A DNA stretch of 64,000 nucleotides from Prorocentrum cordatum (GCA_963575745.1 CAUYUJ010012558.1:215001-279000), one strand, 5' to 3'. Positions 23,623 to 36,030 are shown, numbered from the stretch's first letter. Notes: generated from the sequence alone by a model not told the origin. Program-made: numbers and translations.

Positions 23623-24110
23623 GCATCATCATCATCATCATCATCCCATGCGACCTCATCTTCACCACACACATCCCTCCTCATAACCTTCCCTCACCCC
23701 CTCACCCCCTCTCGATGCTGCTGCTGATGCTCCTCCTCCTCCTCCTCCTCCTCCTCCTCCTCCTCCTCCTCTATCTCTTCTTCCTCGTCGACCCCTCGTG
23801 CTCCCTCATCTACTTCCCTCATTTTCTCACCACCTCCTGCACAAATCCTCTTCGTCCATTTCCTCATCCTACCCTTCTCTGTTCCTCATCGCCCCTCCTC
23901 TTCCTTGCGCTTCACCACATCCTGTCCGTCACAACCCCCCTCCCGCCCTCCGCCTCATCCACATCAACATCCCTGTCCACATTCCGCTCCTTTCCCTCCC
24001 CCCTCCTCCTCCTCCACCCCCTCCCTCCTTCTCCGCCTCTTCCTTCCTTTCTCATCCGCTCCTTGTACACCCCCTCCCACCTTGTCCTTATTCTGGGTAG
24101 TATCGGATCT
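23500..24110. repeat. ATC microsatellite followed by CTC and pyrimidine-rich DNA
   Basis: There are about 48 CAT/ATC units (23500-23645) with a few acc interruptions, then CTC repeats (23727-23772), then C/T-rich sequence to about 24080. Frames here are poly-Ser, poly-Asp or poly-Leu and are not genes. Confidence 0.92.
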
Positions 24111-25080
24111 TACTCTGCCACCTAGCTGGCCGCTCGTGATTCCATCTGGGGGGATCAATCAAAGTCGACGTCGATGCTTCAAAATGCGTGGCAGAAGCCG
24201 GACATGGCGCACAGCCAGCGCGAAAAAGCGAGTTACCGCTCTCGCCTCGGAGCCGCGCACTTTTGCCCTGACAGGCTGAGCACCGCGACATTGATTTTGC
24301 GCTCGCCAATCCGTCGACGCGCGAGCGGACGAGAATGCCATTTTCGCCTCGACAACGCGTAAATTCTGCCTGAAGGTGGCGCTCCCGCCTCGGCGCGCGG
24401 CCAACATGTGCGAATCGCCACGTCTCGGGCATTCTGCGAACGGGCGACCTGTCACCCTCGCCCGAGATCCGTGCACACTCCGCTCGGAGGGCTTACCTCG
24501 CAGAATCGCACGAGCGCTGCTGCGCCCGCGGGACCGCGCGAGAGCCGGCGCAATGCTGTCCTCGCCACGGCGCCGCAGACGTTGTGTGCCAAAGTGGCAG
24601 CGCTGTTCTGGCGGGGCGCATGCTTCGTCTTCGCCGCGCTCTTTGGAACCTGTGTCGCCCGAAGGAGGGCTAACTGGTGCTTTAGCCGGAGCGCCGCGCG
24701 AGGACGTGCTGAAGCTCCGTGCCGTCCCTCCGCGACCCGCGTCGTTTATCCTTCGCCGAGCCGTCGCACGCGGGACCGTGCGCGAGCACCTTCCGTTCGC
24801 TAGGTGGGGGCGCGTTCCAATTCCAATATGTCGCCGCGCCGTTGGTTCCCGTCGCGCCCAAGTAGACGACACCGCGGCAAACCCACGGCGAACCTTGCGT
24901 CCGAGGCGGCGTTTGCCATGGTACCCGCGGCGCCCTCCCCAAGACGCAAGGCCGCGCGTCGGAATCAACGGCGCGACTAAATATCATGTTGTGCCACACT
25001 TATTTATCATGTTGTCGGGGGGAGGATGGGAATGGGCGGGGCCCGCTGAAACATCTGACCTGGCAGACTTGACCACTAAT
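24111..25080. other. No gene recognised; GC-rich DNA open on both strands
   Basis: Long frames exist on both strands (for example plus 24376-25764 and minus 24159-24968), but each is Arg/Ala/Pro-rich and mirrors the other. They show no motif, and neither has a persuasive boundary. They look like products of high GC with few stop codons. Confidence 0.5.
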
Positions 25081-26580
25081 CTTACGCCTTCCTCTCATCC
25101 TTCTCCTCACCATGACTACTCTTACGCGTCCCTCCCTTCCTGCCCCTCATCCTGCCCATCCTTCTCTGCCGACTTACATCGAGCGGATCCTCGGCCACGC
25201 GGTTCCAAGTCGTGGACACGATCTGGCAGGCCAGTGGGAGGGAAGGAGCGAGCGGGGAAGGAGGGAGGGCAAGAATATAGGGGGAGACGGAAAGGGGCAA
25301 GAGGATGGACGGGAGAGGGCAAAGAGGAACGGAGGAGGGGAAGGACGCAGGGAGGGAGAGAGGGAGCGTGGGTGATAAGAATGCAGGAGGGGGGAGATAA
25401 GGAGAGAAGAAGCAGGAGGGGTGAAGGGAGGAGGAGCGGGGGTTGGCCTCCTCCCCGCTACCCCCCCCTCCGCCTAGCCCCCCTCCCCTCCTCCCCATCT
25501 CGCTCCTCCTTCCCCCCTCCTCCACTGCCTCCAATCCGTGTTCCTAAAAGCACCCCCGGCAGACCCGAAAGAAATGCGAAGAACTACCGAATCCCTCGAC
25601 TCCCATCACCAACCCATACTCCTCTCCTGAAGCCTGACGCTGACAAACAACTACAACATCGCGAAACATCACGACTGGAGCCCCAGACCCCATCTTCCTG
25701 CGCCCGAGCCGGATCAATCTGTGAGGGCCCCGGGGTCGAAACTGAGCGAAAACGCCCTGTGTGAACACATTACAACGCCAAGATCGAAGGGTGCCTCACT
25801 GCCCCCCACGCCCCCCGGTGGGAAACTGGGGAAGGACAGGGGGGCCAGGCGAAGCAGGCGTCCGAACCTCCATCCCTCGGTTGCCACCCTGCGGAGAGGA
25901 GTTCTGCACGGATTTCTTGGATCGGTGCTGGGCCCCCCTGACGGGGCCTCCAGCGCCACCCCTGGCGTCAGTGTCTGTCCCTCGAGAAAACCACTAAATC
26001 AACCACCTGCTGGTCGGAGGGTGTGGAAGGGAGAGAACCATGGAAACACGTGTCTACCGGGTCTACCGCTATTCCACCTGTCCTGAAGTGCGTTGTGACC
26101 ACCATTTCGGGGGGAATCCGGCCGTGGCAACGAGAGGCCTCCACGGACGAGCGGCGGTATCCGCACCTTTCCTTCTTCTGGTCACTTCTACCATCCCGCC
26201 TCCCCTCCCCTCCCCTCCCCTGGCCCGCTGGCGGGACTCTGGGAGAGGGCCGAAGGACAGCGGAGACCGCCTCCGCACCTCGACCTCGGCCCCACCCCCG
26301 CGAGGGAAAGGCAGCCGAAGGGGGGCGGGGGAGGGCGGCCCGTCCTGCCACGCGTCGCCGTCGCCCCTCGAGGATCGGTCGAGGGAGTTTGCCGGGAGAG
26401 GCCCTCGACGGGGAGGGCGGTCGAGGACGGGGGAGGACGAACTCGGAACGGTCTCGGGCATGCCCTGCTGTCGCTCGTTTGCTAGCCTCTGGAGGCCTCC
26501 GGGGCTCTGGGGGCCTCCAGGGGTCGAGGTCCAAATTGTGAGAATGGTCAGTCCGTCCTCATTCGCCTTCTCCCAGCCGG
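25081..26580. other. Purine- and pyrimidine-rich DNA; one copy of dispersed repeat D
   Basis: GGA-rich sequence (25220-25445) turns into C/T-rich sequence (25445-25535). Dispersed repeat D lies at about 26087-26150 with caccatttcggggggaatcc. The rest shows no recognised gene. Confidence 0.5.
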
Positions 26581-28120
26581 GCTCCTGCTGCTACTGCACC
26601 TCCTCGTCCTCTTCCCCCTCATCGTCCTCCTCCTCCTCCTCCTCCTCCTCCTCCTCCTCCTCCTCCTCCTCCTCCTCCTCCTCTTTCTCGCCCTCCGCGC
26701 CCATACTCCTCGGAGTAGCCTGCTCCTGCCCCTCGGCCTCCTCCTCGTTCTCCGCCTCCACTACTCCCCGCTGGAAAGGGCCACGGAAGACGACAAACGG
26801 AAGACGCTGGTGACGACGGCGACGGCGATGACGACGACAGCGACGACGACGAACACAGTCGACCCCTGGGCCTTGCAGGGGCTGCATTCTGACCAGACTT
26901 CCGGGGGGAAACCAGCTGAGGCCACAGCTGGCCCCTGAGTAGCCCCAGAGAAGCAGGACGTGCACACCACAATCATAATAACTTCGATCCTCGACCCTCG
27001 CCGCCGACGACGACGACGACGGCGGCGGGGGTGCGACCTTCAGTACATGCCGCGACTGGGGCAGGATGGCCTCTCTGCGGCCAGACATGGCGGGCGGGCG
27101 CCGCCTTGTGGGAGGCAGTGGAGGAATGGGGGAGGAGGGGAAGTCCACAGATGGGGAGGAGGGGAAGAGGGGAAGCCCCAGAGCACGAGAAGGAGGATCC
27201 AGAAAACAAGAACGTCAAGCCAACTTACGACAAGGAGGACCCAGGAGTACGACAAGGAGAACCCCGAGTACGAGAAGAGGGAACAATCAGAAAATCCAGT
27301 CAGAGCACGGGAAGAAGGATCCAGAGTAATGGAAGGGGGATCAAGAGTATGAGAACGACCTCCTCCCCGCTCACCTCTTCCACCCCCTCCCTCCACCCTC
27401 TCCCCTCCCTCCCGCCTGTCCCTCCTGCCCCTGAAAAACCAAGGGAGCAGCGAGGCCCTGGGCACCCGCCCCCAGCGTGGCGCCGGTGGGCACGGCGGGC
27501 GGCGGTGCAAAGACCCCCCCTCGCCCACCATCCTCTCCCAGGTCCTTCGCCTCCTCGTCTTCGTCCTCCTTCCCCCCTTTTCCTGCTCCCCCCCCCTCCA
27601 CATCCTTCTCCTCCTCGTGCACCTTCTTCTCGCCCTCCTCCGCCCGCCTCCTCCTTCTCCTCCTCCTCCTCCTCCTCCTCCCCCTCCCCTCTTGCGCGCG
27701 CAGGCGCAAGCGAGCGCCTGCGCGAAACGGACGGGCGCCCGCTGACAGCGCTTCCCACGCGGGCTGCGGACTGCGGCGGAGGCAAGCGCGCCGAGGAGAG
27801 CGGGGCGGGACGAGGCGGCGTCGGAAGGGGGGGGGGGCCCAGACCCCCCTCGGGCCGTGACAAAATCACGACGGGAGGTTGCTCGCTATTTGCGCTATCT
27901 GGGAGTCGTTGCTGGGCCTCGGGGTCGTCGAAAAACACGCGCAGAATGAAAACACGGTCCTCGGGAATGATCGACACATTGTCTCCATCGTTCAGAAGGG
28001 CGCTTCCGCCACAGCGCGAGCCACTTTTATGGATCCTAGTGTTTTCTCATCGTTCTCGCCCGGCTACATTGCCCTCCCCCGCCTTCCCCTGGTCATCCTG
28101 CTCCACCCGTTCCTCCAACT
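26581..28120. other. TCC microsatellite, repeat D copy and low-complexity DNA
   Basis: TCC repeats (26615-26690), imperfect gacgac units (26790-26855), another repeat D copy (about 26879-26942, ttctgaccagacttccgggg), a loosely repeated aggagtacgacaaggag-like phrase (27180-27350), and pyrimidine-rich DNA (27360-27690). No gene is supported. Confidence 0.5.
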
Positions 28121-29775
28121 CCTGCTCCTGCTGCTGCTGCTGCTGCTGTCCCTCCTCGTCCTCCTCGTCCTCCTTGTCCTCTCCTACTCCTCCTCCTTCT
28201 TCTCCTCCTCCTCTTCGTCCTGCTCATCCGCCACCTCCTCCTCCAACGTACGCAACTCCCGCTATGTGCTCGCACATGACACAACGGGGTATAAGACCGA
28301 GCAAGACTATACGGGGACCAGAACAATACATATTCCATACGTGGAAACTAACGCACGTTGCTGCTGGAGTTGTTCTTCGCGGGCCGTTAGGTGTCGCAGC
28401 TGCTGCGATGTCAAGGCAACGGGTCGCGCGCGCGCAGCTTGGCCTTTTCCTCACCGTTCTCCTCACAACCCTCCTCTCCCCCTGCGGTGCCCCGCCGCCC
28501 CCCGCCCCCGCGCCCCTCCCTGTCACCGTCCCACCCCCCCGCCCGTCCCCTCGCCCGCAGCCTCCCCTTCGTTCCCCTTTTCTCCGGCCTCGGTCCACGG
28601 AGGTCCAAGGCTTCCAGAGGCAAACGAGACAACAAGACACAGCAAAAACAACGCCAAACGTAACATCCACCGACCCACGCTTTCGGGGGTGACAAGGCGC
28701 GTGAGATGACTGGCTGTCGCCCTTCCCATTTCCCCCTTCCGGGAATCAAAATCCTGTTAGAGGGGGGGCCAGGGAAGGGTTCAACGAAGTGCCCTGGCAC
28801 TTGTAACTTTGACATTAATTGCAATTCCCGCGGCGCTCGCTTAAGCTCATGATGTATCACTCACGACTGTGGCGCAGCAAGATGCGTGCGATGAGTGAGT
28901 CAAGCAGACGCCGACACGGTCCCAACGAACATGCAAACCTTCCTCCTGCGCCGAATCCTCGAGATTCTCATCAACCTCCGCCGTCGTCGTATATATCCTC
29001 TCGGAGGCAGAGGTACGTACTGATATAGAGCTGCTTAGGCGAATGAGAAGGATAGGGGGAGGAGGTAGAGAAGACCCCTTCCCCAAGCGCATCTTCATCA
29101 ATCAGTTTCCTCCCCCCGCCGTCATCAGCACACCTAACCAGCATCGCGGAAGGCAGGGACAAAAAGGGCGAACGCGACACAGAGGAAGGGAATCCATGAC
29201 GGTGGTGATGCGCATGATGGCGAGGGCGGCGATGAGGATGAAGATGGGATGAGGGGGAGAAGTCAGGAAGACAGGGAATGTGATCACATGGTGTATGTGT
29301 AAGCAGAGGGATCCGAAGTGATGTCCCCCATTATCGGCCGATCTCCCCCTCTTCGGGTAAGGGAACAGTGGCGTGTGCGATAAGATCGGTAGCGGGCACG
29401 AGTAGGAGGGAGGAGGCGGGTGGTCCTGGTGATGGTGATGTCGGTTGTGATGATGATGGGGGCGGGGATGGGATGGAAGGAGCCAGAGAGAAGAGGCCGC
29501 TGATGGCATGGAGGATGTGCAGGAGGAGAAGTCCGAGGTGACATGCGACGGATAAGGAGGATGATGCCCCCCTCTTCCATCTCTGCATACGTCGTCGTCA
29601 CAGAATATATGATGCGAGATACACCAGAGGGGATACAGCACCCCGCCGTTGCGGATAAAAGACAGGGGGGCGGCGGGGACGCCGGCAGTCTGCGAGGCTC
29701 TCAAGAAGCCCGCCGCAGGCGCTTAACTATTACAGATTATAAAACCAGCCCGCCGCAAGCGCCGATTCTTCGTTA
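28121..29775. other. CTG/TCC tract, then unassigned sequence
   Basis: Short CTG and TCC runs (28124-28215) are followed by about 1.5 kb without recognised motifs. The stretch 28800-29030 is less GC-rich. Small frames occur on both strands but nothing in them supports a gene. Confidence 0.45.
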
Positions 29776-29950
29776 AACAATCTGGGTGGGTCGCGGACGG
29801 GTCGCGGTCTGATCGCGGGTGGATCGCGGGTGGGTCGCGGGGGGGCTGCGGGTAGGTCGCGGGCCGAGTCGCAGGTGGGTCGCGGGTGGGTCGCGAGTGG
29901 GTCGAGGGTGGGTCGCGTGTGGGTCGGGGGATGGGTCGCGGGCGAGACGA
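29776..29950. repeat. gggtcgcg-type short tandem repeat
   Basis: About fifteen imperfect units of roughly 8-11 bases with gggtcgcgg and variants lie side by side. The strand is strongly G-rich and could form G-quadruplex-like structure; this is inference from composition only. Confidence 0.8.
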
Positions 29951-30375
29951 CGACAACAAACTACAAACAACAAACACCAAGCATGAACAAACAAACAACC
30001 AACAATCAACAGCCAACCACGAGCAACGGACACCGACCAACAAACAACAACCAACAAACATCAAACATCAAACAGCAAACAACAAATACCAAGCACCAAC
30101 AAACAAACAACCAGCAACCAACAACCAACCACGAGCAACGGACAATGACAAATAAACAGCAAACAGCAAACACCAAGCAACCAACAGCAAACAGCAAACA
30201 ACAAGCAGTACATAGCACACCACAACAACAAACACAACAACATCAACAATAACAACAGACATAACAACCACAACACTAACAAAACGACAACAACAACACC
30301 AACAACAACAACAACACAAGTATCAACAACAACAACAACAGCAACAACAGTAACAACAACAATAACGCCAACGAC
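29951..30375. repeat. AAC-rich degenerate repeat, ~425 bp
   Basis: This is almost entirely A and C with few G or T, built from caacaaacaac-, agcaaacaacaa- and ccaac-type words. It is abruptly flanked by G-rich DNA on the left. It translates as Asn/Gln/Thr-rich or, on the other strand, Val/Cys/Leu-rich frames that are not credible genes. Confidence 0.85.
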
Positions 30376-30830
30376 AATCCGCACCGCGGAACCTCAGTTC
30401 AGTCACGCGCCCAGGGACAATGAATGACCGTTCGGTTCCCTCATTCTGACCAAGGGGTAACAAATCTCCGTCTGCCTGTAAACAAAAGAGTCTCCCCCCC
30501 CCCCAAAAAAAAAACAAAGGCGGCCACGAGACCCTCAGGGGCAGCACCCAACAAGCGCTAGTCCCCAAAGGGGTCGGCGGTGCGGCGTAAGCCTGCGAAT
30601 CTCCGTCCGGAGGCGACGTGCTGAGCGGCAGCGTTTTTCGGCGAACGCCTTAATGCAACGTGTCCAATGTATCCAAAGATTCCATATTTGCAACATATTG
30701 TATTGTAATACGTTATCATGTCTCCCCCCTAACCCCCCCTGGGAGCTGCGCCACACTGCTGGACCAAAGTGCCCCCCTCCCCCCCCCTCCCGGGGCTCAG
30801 AAACCTACCAAAACTTATAGAAAATCTATG
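30376..30830. other. No gene recognised
   Basis: Unique-looking sequence with a poly-C/poly-A block (30496-30520) and C-rich stretches (30724-30800). Nothing here supports a gene. Confidence 0.4.
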
Positions 30831-31670
30831 ATTTCGACCTCTTCGGCCTCTTGGGGGGCCGAGAGGGCGCCAAGACGGTTCAAGATGGGCTCTGTGCGAG
30901 CCAAAACGGCCGCGAGACGGTCCGAGACGGTTCCAAGAGGGCCCAAGAAGCCCAAATGAGGGCCCAAGAGGGCCCCAAGAGCGCCCACAACTGCGCCCCC
31001 AGAAGCCAAAATCATTGATTTTCCTACGTTCTGGGCACTATTTTAGCGTTCTCGCCTTTGCGGCCCAAGCAGCTTCGCAAATCGCTCCAGCACAACCCAA
31101 GAAGCCCCCAAGAGGGCCCCGAGACGGCCCAACAGAACCCCAAGACGGCCCAAAGAGGCCTCCAAGACGGTCCAAGAGGCCCCTACGACGGCCCAAGAGG
31201 ACCCCAAGACGGCCCCAAGGCGGCCGCGAGAGGCCCCCAAGACGGTTTCCGAAGGAGCGAAACGGCGCAAAAGCGCACCCAAACCGCCAAAGACGCCCCC
31301 AAGAGGCCCCAAGAGGCCCCCAAGAGGCCCCAAAGGGGCCCCAAAAAGCCCCCAAGAGGCCTCCAAAATGTCTTCAAGAAGCCTCCCGAAGGCTCCAAAA
31401 AAGCCCCCCAAAGGCCACACAGCGATTGGAGTGTAATGCCATTTGTCCAACCTGGGCGAACTGCGGCGCAGCGCCAGCCAGGTGGAAGTTGGTCGCAGCG
31501 GCGCCCATGATTAGAGCCGGCGCTGGAAGGAAATATGGGGAGGGAGTATGAAAAGGAGGGAGGGGGTAGAGGCCCCAGAGAAGTCCCCAAGAGGCCCAAG
31601 GAAGCTCCCAGGAGGCCTCCAGGAGGCCCCCAAGAGGCTCCCAAGAGGCTCCGCGACGACGTGACTGTAC
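30831..31670. repeat. ccaaga-type purine-rich minisatellite
   Basis: Units of 15-25 bases such as gacggcccaagaggcccc and ccaagaggccccaagagg repeat from about 30840 to 31410. A second, weaker block with gaggcctccaggaggccccc lies at 31560-31670. Several frames on both strands are open as a result. Confidence 0.8.
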
Positions 31671-32350
31671 GTGCTCCGGACGTGCACCCCGCGAAGCCAG
31701 AGGAATCTCCGTCCGCCCCGAGCGATGGATGTGTTGGAAGGGGAATCGCGTCAGGTTTTGGTGCAGGGGACGTCTTGCGCTCCTGCCAGAGCGCTCCACA
31801 GACAGATGCCCCTATGCGACGGCTCGCATGCGACGGGATGCCCGCAACCTGGCACGAAATGACGCCGACACGTTCGGACGACGAGGCTCCTAGCCGCCCG
31901 GCGTGCAGCCCCCTACAAGCTAAGAGTGAAGCGCGCGGGCCGCGCCGGCGCGCATGTGGCCCGCCCCGCGGCATCCCGTTCTGCCCCGCCCGCGCGCGCA
32001 AGCGCGCGGGGCGCTGCCATGGTTCCCTCGATCTTCGGCTGCACGCATAAGTGGCCCTAGAGCCCGGCTGCTGAAGAAAAGAACGAGCAATAAGGAACGA
32101 CGCCCCTTTTTTGGCCCTGGAGCGCCCGCGTGCACGAGGAGGGCTGGGGAAACAGCCACGGAGTTCCACAAAAAAACATCGAGACTTTTTTCAAACTCGG
32201 ACTGACTATTCGTTATCTCGCCGTCTTGACTGTGAGCAAAAGTGAGCCCTGTTGCCCGGCTCGCCGATCGCTGCGCGCGATGCGACAGTGGCGGCCTGCG
32301 TGCCTGGGCTTGGACTTGGCCATCCACGCGCCCCCGAAATCCGCACACCC
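31671..32350. other. No gene recognised
   Basis: GC-rich sequence between the purine minisatellite and the inverted-repeat element. Frames overlap on both strands with no motif. Confidence 0.4.
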
Positions 32351-32352
32351 AA

Positions 32353-32539
32353 GTCGGCTGCACGTAAGAGTGACCCTGGGTAAGAGTGACCTTTGGTGCG
32401 CGGCTTCTTCGGGGGCGCGAGGAGGCCAAACACAAGCGCGCAAGACGCGAATACCGCAACGAGCGCGGCGATCGGGGGACCCCAGTGAGCGCGCACCAAA
32501 GGTCACTCCGGCGAAAGGTCACTCTGACGTGTAGTCGAC
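32353..32539. mobile_element. Short terminal-inverted-repeat element, family T2, copy 1
   Basis: The first ~49 bases (starting gtcggctgcacgtaagagtg) are the reverse complement of the last ~49 (ending cactctgacgtgtagtcgac), with about 40 matches. The inner part of each arm is nearly perfect (gtgacctttggtgcgc against gcgcaccaaaggtcac). The element is about 187 bases with no coding capacity, consistent with a MITE-like, foldback DNA element. A related copy lies at 63808-63982. Confidence 0.75.
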
Positions 32540-33180
32540 CAAGGTCACTCTGGCGAGGGATCACTCCTACGGAGCCGACGTCCGCCCGGCCTCGCCCACG
32601 CGCAGGGCCCACCCCCCATGCCTCCGAGGGAATTTTGAATAGGACCAGGGGGTCAAGCCAGCCAAACACCCCCAACGGACGTCAAGGGGCGCAACCAGCC
32701 TGTTCGGCCAAATTGAATGAAATTTATGCACCACACCTGGCGTCAAACAGAAAAGTCGGACATCAGCGAACGGTTGGATCTTGCACATCTGCGTGGGCTT
32801 AACCGGCGAAGCGTTTGACCACCTTGACGTCCCTTTTTGTGGTGGTCCTGCCGAGGAAAGCGCTCTGTGACCCTCGGCTCTAATCGCGGGAGAATCAAAA
32901 CGCCATTTGTGTTGCTACATTCGGCCTCTCGGGACCGTTCACGGGCAAACGGCACCCAGGACCGCCAAGACGGACGCAGGATGGAAAGCTGGCAGTGGGC
33001 AGCGGGTCGAAGGCCCATGTGAACCAGGACTGACCAAACCCATGGCGTCGCAGGTCCGGGTCCGAAGGCCACTTCCGACTGCCCCCTCAGCGGCCTCCTC
33101 ATTTCTCCTGATCTGCTCGTGTGGTCGCCCCCTCCGGATCCCAACCTGCTGCAAAATATCCAACAGGATTCAGCGTTGTA
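32540..33180. other. No gene recognised
   Basis: Extra ggtcactctggcga- and cactcctacgg-type words just right of the T2 element suggest a fragment of a further T2 arm (32541-32580). The remainder shows nothing recognisable. Confidence 0.4.
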
Positions 33181-33330
33181 GCGTGCGTCCGTTCTACCTG
33201 CGACGCCCAGATGGGTCAGACTTCCGAACATCAGAAGTTTGAGCCAAGAAGCGTCGGCAACGACAGCTGCTCAACTCACGTGTATCACTACGCTTCCCCA
33301 GATGCCACCACACACTTTAACGCACACAGA
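33181..33330 (+). repeat. Dispersed repeat G, copy 1
   Basis: This aligns with 44688-44838 in the same orientation. Shared blocks are ggtcagact.ccga, gcaacgac.gctgctcaac, tcac.tgta.cacta and tttaac.cacac. It has no coding motif. Confidence 0.75.
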
Positions 33331-33735
33331 CACACACGCACACCCTGGCTGGCACAGCCGTTGAAGCAACGGAGAAGTTGCCAGTAATATAAAACGGCAG
33401 CTACGGAAACATGTGCCTAAGTAAGCAATGCAACTTCATTCGATAGTGCGTTCACCGCGCCAGCTGGAATACCCGATAAATCGGGCGCACATGGCACTCG
33501 GAACATCAACGTATACTGAGACGATCGACAAAGAGCGAACGTTTTAATGATGATGGCTGCGTTCGCTGCTTATGTGCCGATACTCCCCTTCACCAAATCA
33601 AACCAGTAATCTCAACGCGCGCGTGCAACTCAGACGCTCGCGCTCACAAGGTAATGAAAGAAGGACTAGAAAAGGTCGGATCTCGTCAATGATGTTCTAA
33701 CGCTGATGAGCTCATACAAGCCGCCCAATGACCCG
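33331..33735. other. No gene recognised; AT-richer stretch
   Basis: This stretch is less GC-rich than its neighbours. No repeat, RNA or coding feature was recognised. Confidence 0.35.
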
Positions 33736-33739
33736 CGAA

Positions 33740-36030
33740 TCACGGCGGCGCCTCGGCAGCCGCGAGGCCGCCCCACTCGCGTGCCCCTGCGCGGCACAGC
33801 GGCCCCGAGTGCTCGAGCCGCGGCGCTCCCTCTGGGCATTGCTGATGTAAGTGGCGTCGTTGCGCGCCGGGCCCCTGTCTTCCCGTATAATCCAGCGCCC
33901 CTCGCCCCTCTGGCAAGTGGTCGAAACGGCGCGGGGATGGCAAGCGCCCAGGGCTGATCAGTGAGACGCGTCTGGGGCGCAGATGCGCGGCAACAGAGTC
34001 GGATGGATCTGCTTGTCGTTCAGGCAATCGCATCCACTCTATGGGTCATGAAACCAGCGTTGTGACGCGACCCAGGCCTGAAAGGGCTTCGCGGCGCTCG
34101 GGGCCACGGCTGAGCATGGTGCGGCGAAGAGAGCTCCATCTGGCAACGCCGCGCATCTTGCGTTCACTGGGCGGGTTCGCGGCGAGCAAGGCGCCGCGCC
34201 GCTCGAAGGGGCGCTGTTCCAGGTTATGCCGAATTTCCTGATCGTCAAGACCCGGGTAGTAGTGAGTGGGGCTCTGCGTGTAGTATATATGGAATCCATC
34301 CGCCACACCCATGGACATCTGCGCCAGCTCCTTGGCAATGAACCATATCGCCGACGTGCCATTTGATAATTCAAAGTGATTGATGCTGGAATCCTCGGCC
34401 AGGGTGCTGAAAGACCCGATGGCGCAGAAGCCATGCTGGGGCATGCCGAACCGCGTCAACAACATGTTGAATAATTCGAGGTCCTGCATCTCGGGCAAAC
34501 TGTCGACGCATGCCTGGGCGTCGGGCACCGTGTCACCTTATAACCAAGTGCTGTTAGGCCCATGAGGACCCGCGGCACCACGGTAACCCTCCGGCATCAT
34601 CGACTGCGCGCGCACCGCCTCGCCGAGCCAACGATCGCATCCCAACTTGTGGCACGGTGGGAGTCGAGCCAGATGACGGGGCCTTTTAGGGCGTCATGCG
34701 GTAGCGGGCCATTGGCGAGGCGGCCGAAGATACGCTCGAACGCTTGCTACTGGTTAGCGCTGTCGCGGTCGCAGGTAGCTCCGCCGACGGCAGCGCGAGG
34801 CCCGATCGAAGCCACGTTGTGTCAATAGCCGCGCCAGCAGCGCCAAAAGTGCCTGACTGTCATGGCAAGCCAATCCGGGTCATCTGGCGCGGCCTGGCAC
34901 GCGGAAGCTTTCATCCCGATGACATTCGTCGTCGACGCGTTAACCTCGAGAATATCTCGATTGTCGAAGAATTCATGGCGTCAACAACGCGCTCCTCCAC
35001 GGACCTTGGCAAGCCGTCCTTTGCCGGCTACGGTGCTGCGACGGCAGGCTGGGCTGGCTGGTTTGGCCCGATAATGCCACCTTTCACTCCGAAGGAAGGG
35101 GCCTCCGTGGGGGCACCCATGGGGCCGGTAAGCCCCTCGCTGCCGCAGCTGCCACCCGCGGTGGCGTTCGGCCTCGCAGCAGCCAAGGGCGGTCGGTGGA
35201 GCTGCCGGCACGGCAGGCGCAACGATGATCTCGTTGCGAGACGGCCAGCGCTGCGCGGAGCGAGGCTCGGCAACTTTGATGCGCTCTGTTTCTGCCGGGG
35301 CCCTCGGTAAACCAGCATAGCACTTCAGCGCAGGGTGGCGCATTACCCCGGCCGCATCTTTCAACCGGTCGGTAATGGCATCGAGAATGACTCCCGCCTG
35401 GGCCTTGAAGTTCAGGCGCGTGGGCCCTGGCAGCCAATCGGCAAGCGGGACCTGCACCTCCGCCACTCGCGCGCAACGCGCATCAATGTTGCCAGCAGTC
35501 CGCTGGCATCTAAGGGCGCTCTCATTATCCGTAGTATTCTTCGACTCGTTAAGGGCCTCAACAAATAAGTTAACGTTCTCTATGGCATCGGTGGCCGCGG
35601 TGATCTGACCGGTCAAGCTCTTCTTCTGCTGAAAGAGCTCATCGTTGGCACGAGTAAGGTCCATGGGATTCTGTTGAGGCTAAAGTGCTCGCGCCCCTCA
35701 GCAATTTGGTCGTTCGCAGAAACCGGCCTGCTGGAGCGCGAGGCGTTTTGGCAGCGATGGCAGCGATGGCGTCACGGCAGTGACGCCCATGTCAAAGGCG
35801 TCGGCGAAGGCGCTGGCGATTTCGTCTCAACTTCATAGAGGTGGTGCGCCATGACAGCGATGGCGTTTTGGGTCAGAACTGCGACGCCCATGCCCACGGC
35901 GTCGGCGAAGGCGCTGAGCGCCCGCACTGTGCGATCCACCTGGTAAATATCCTGGCCCGGCCCTGCGCGGCGAGGCACGGCGTTGACCGCGCGCGCGTCG
36001 ATCGCGACGCGAGGCGCGTCCTGGGCCATT
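33740..36030 (-). pseudogene. Unassigned coding-like region X, frameshifted
   Basis: Minus-strand frames have protein-like, non-repetitive composition but change frame repeatedly. The first, at 35772-36029, has VRALSAFADAVGMGVAVLTQ; a related phrase, IASAFADAFDMGVTAVT, follows about 95 bases later in a neighbouring frame, so the protein contained an internal repeat. The second, at 34981-35664, opens MDLTRANDELFQQKKSL and reads as a helical, coiled-coil-like segment, then Pro/Ala-rich. The third, at 34046-34528, has MQDLELFNMLLTRFGMPQ and DGFHIYYTQSPTHYYPGL. A final frame near 33760-33960 has IREDRGPARNDATYISNA. I recognise no family. It directly follows copia 2 on the same strand and could be an unrelated gene, an extra ORF of that element, or a third element. 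Confidence 0.4.

Noticed and set aside
24376-25764. A 462-codon plus-strand frame
   Set aside because: Arg/Pro/Gly-rich, mirrored by a 269-codon minus frame, runs into a GGA tract, and has no motif or start context.
27031-28692. A 553-codon plus-strand frame
   Set aside because: It is composed of pyrimidine-rich and CTG/TCC tracts giving poly-Ser, poly-Pro and poly-Cys; no domain.
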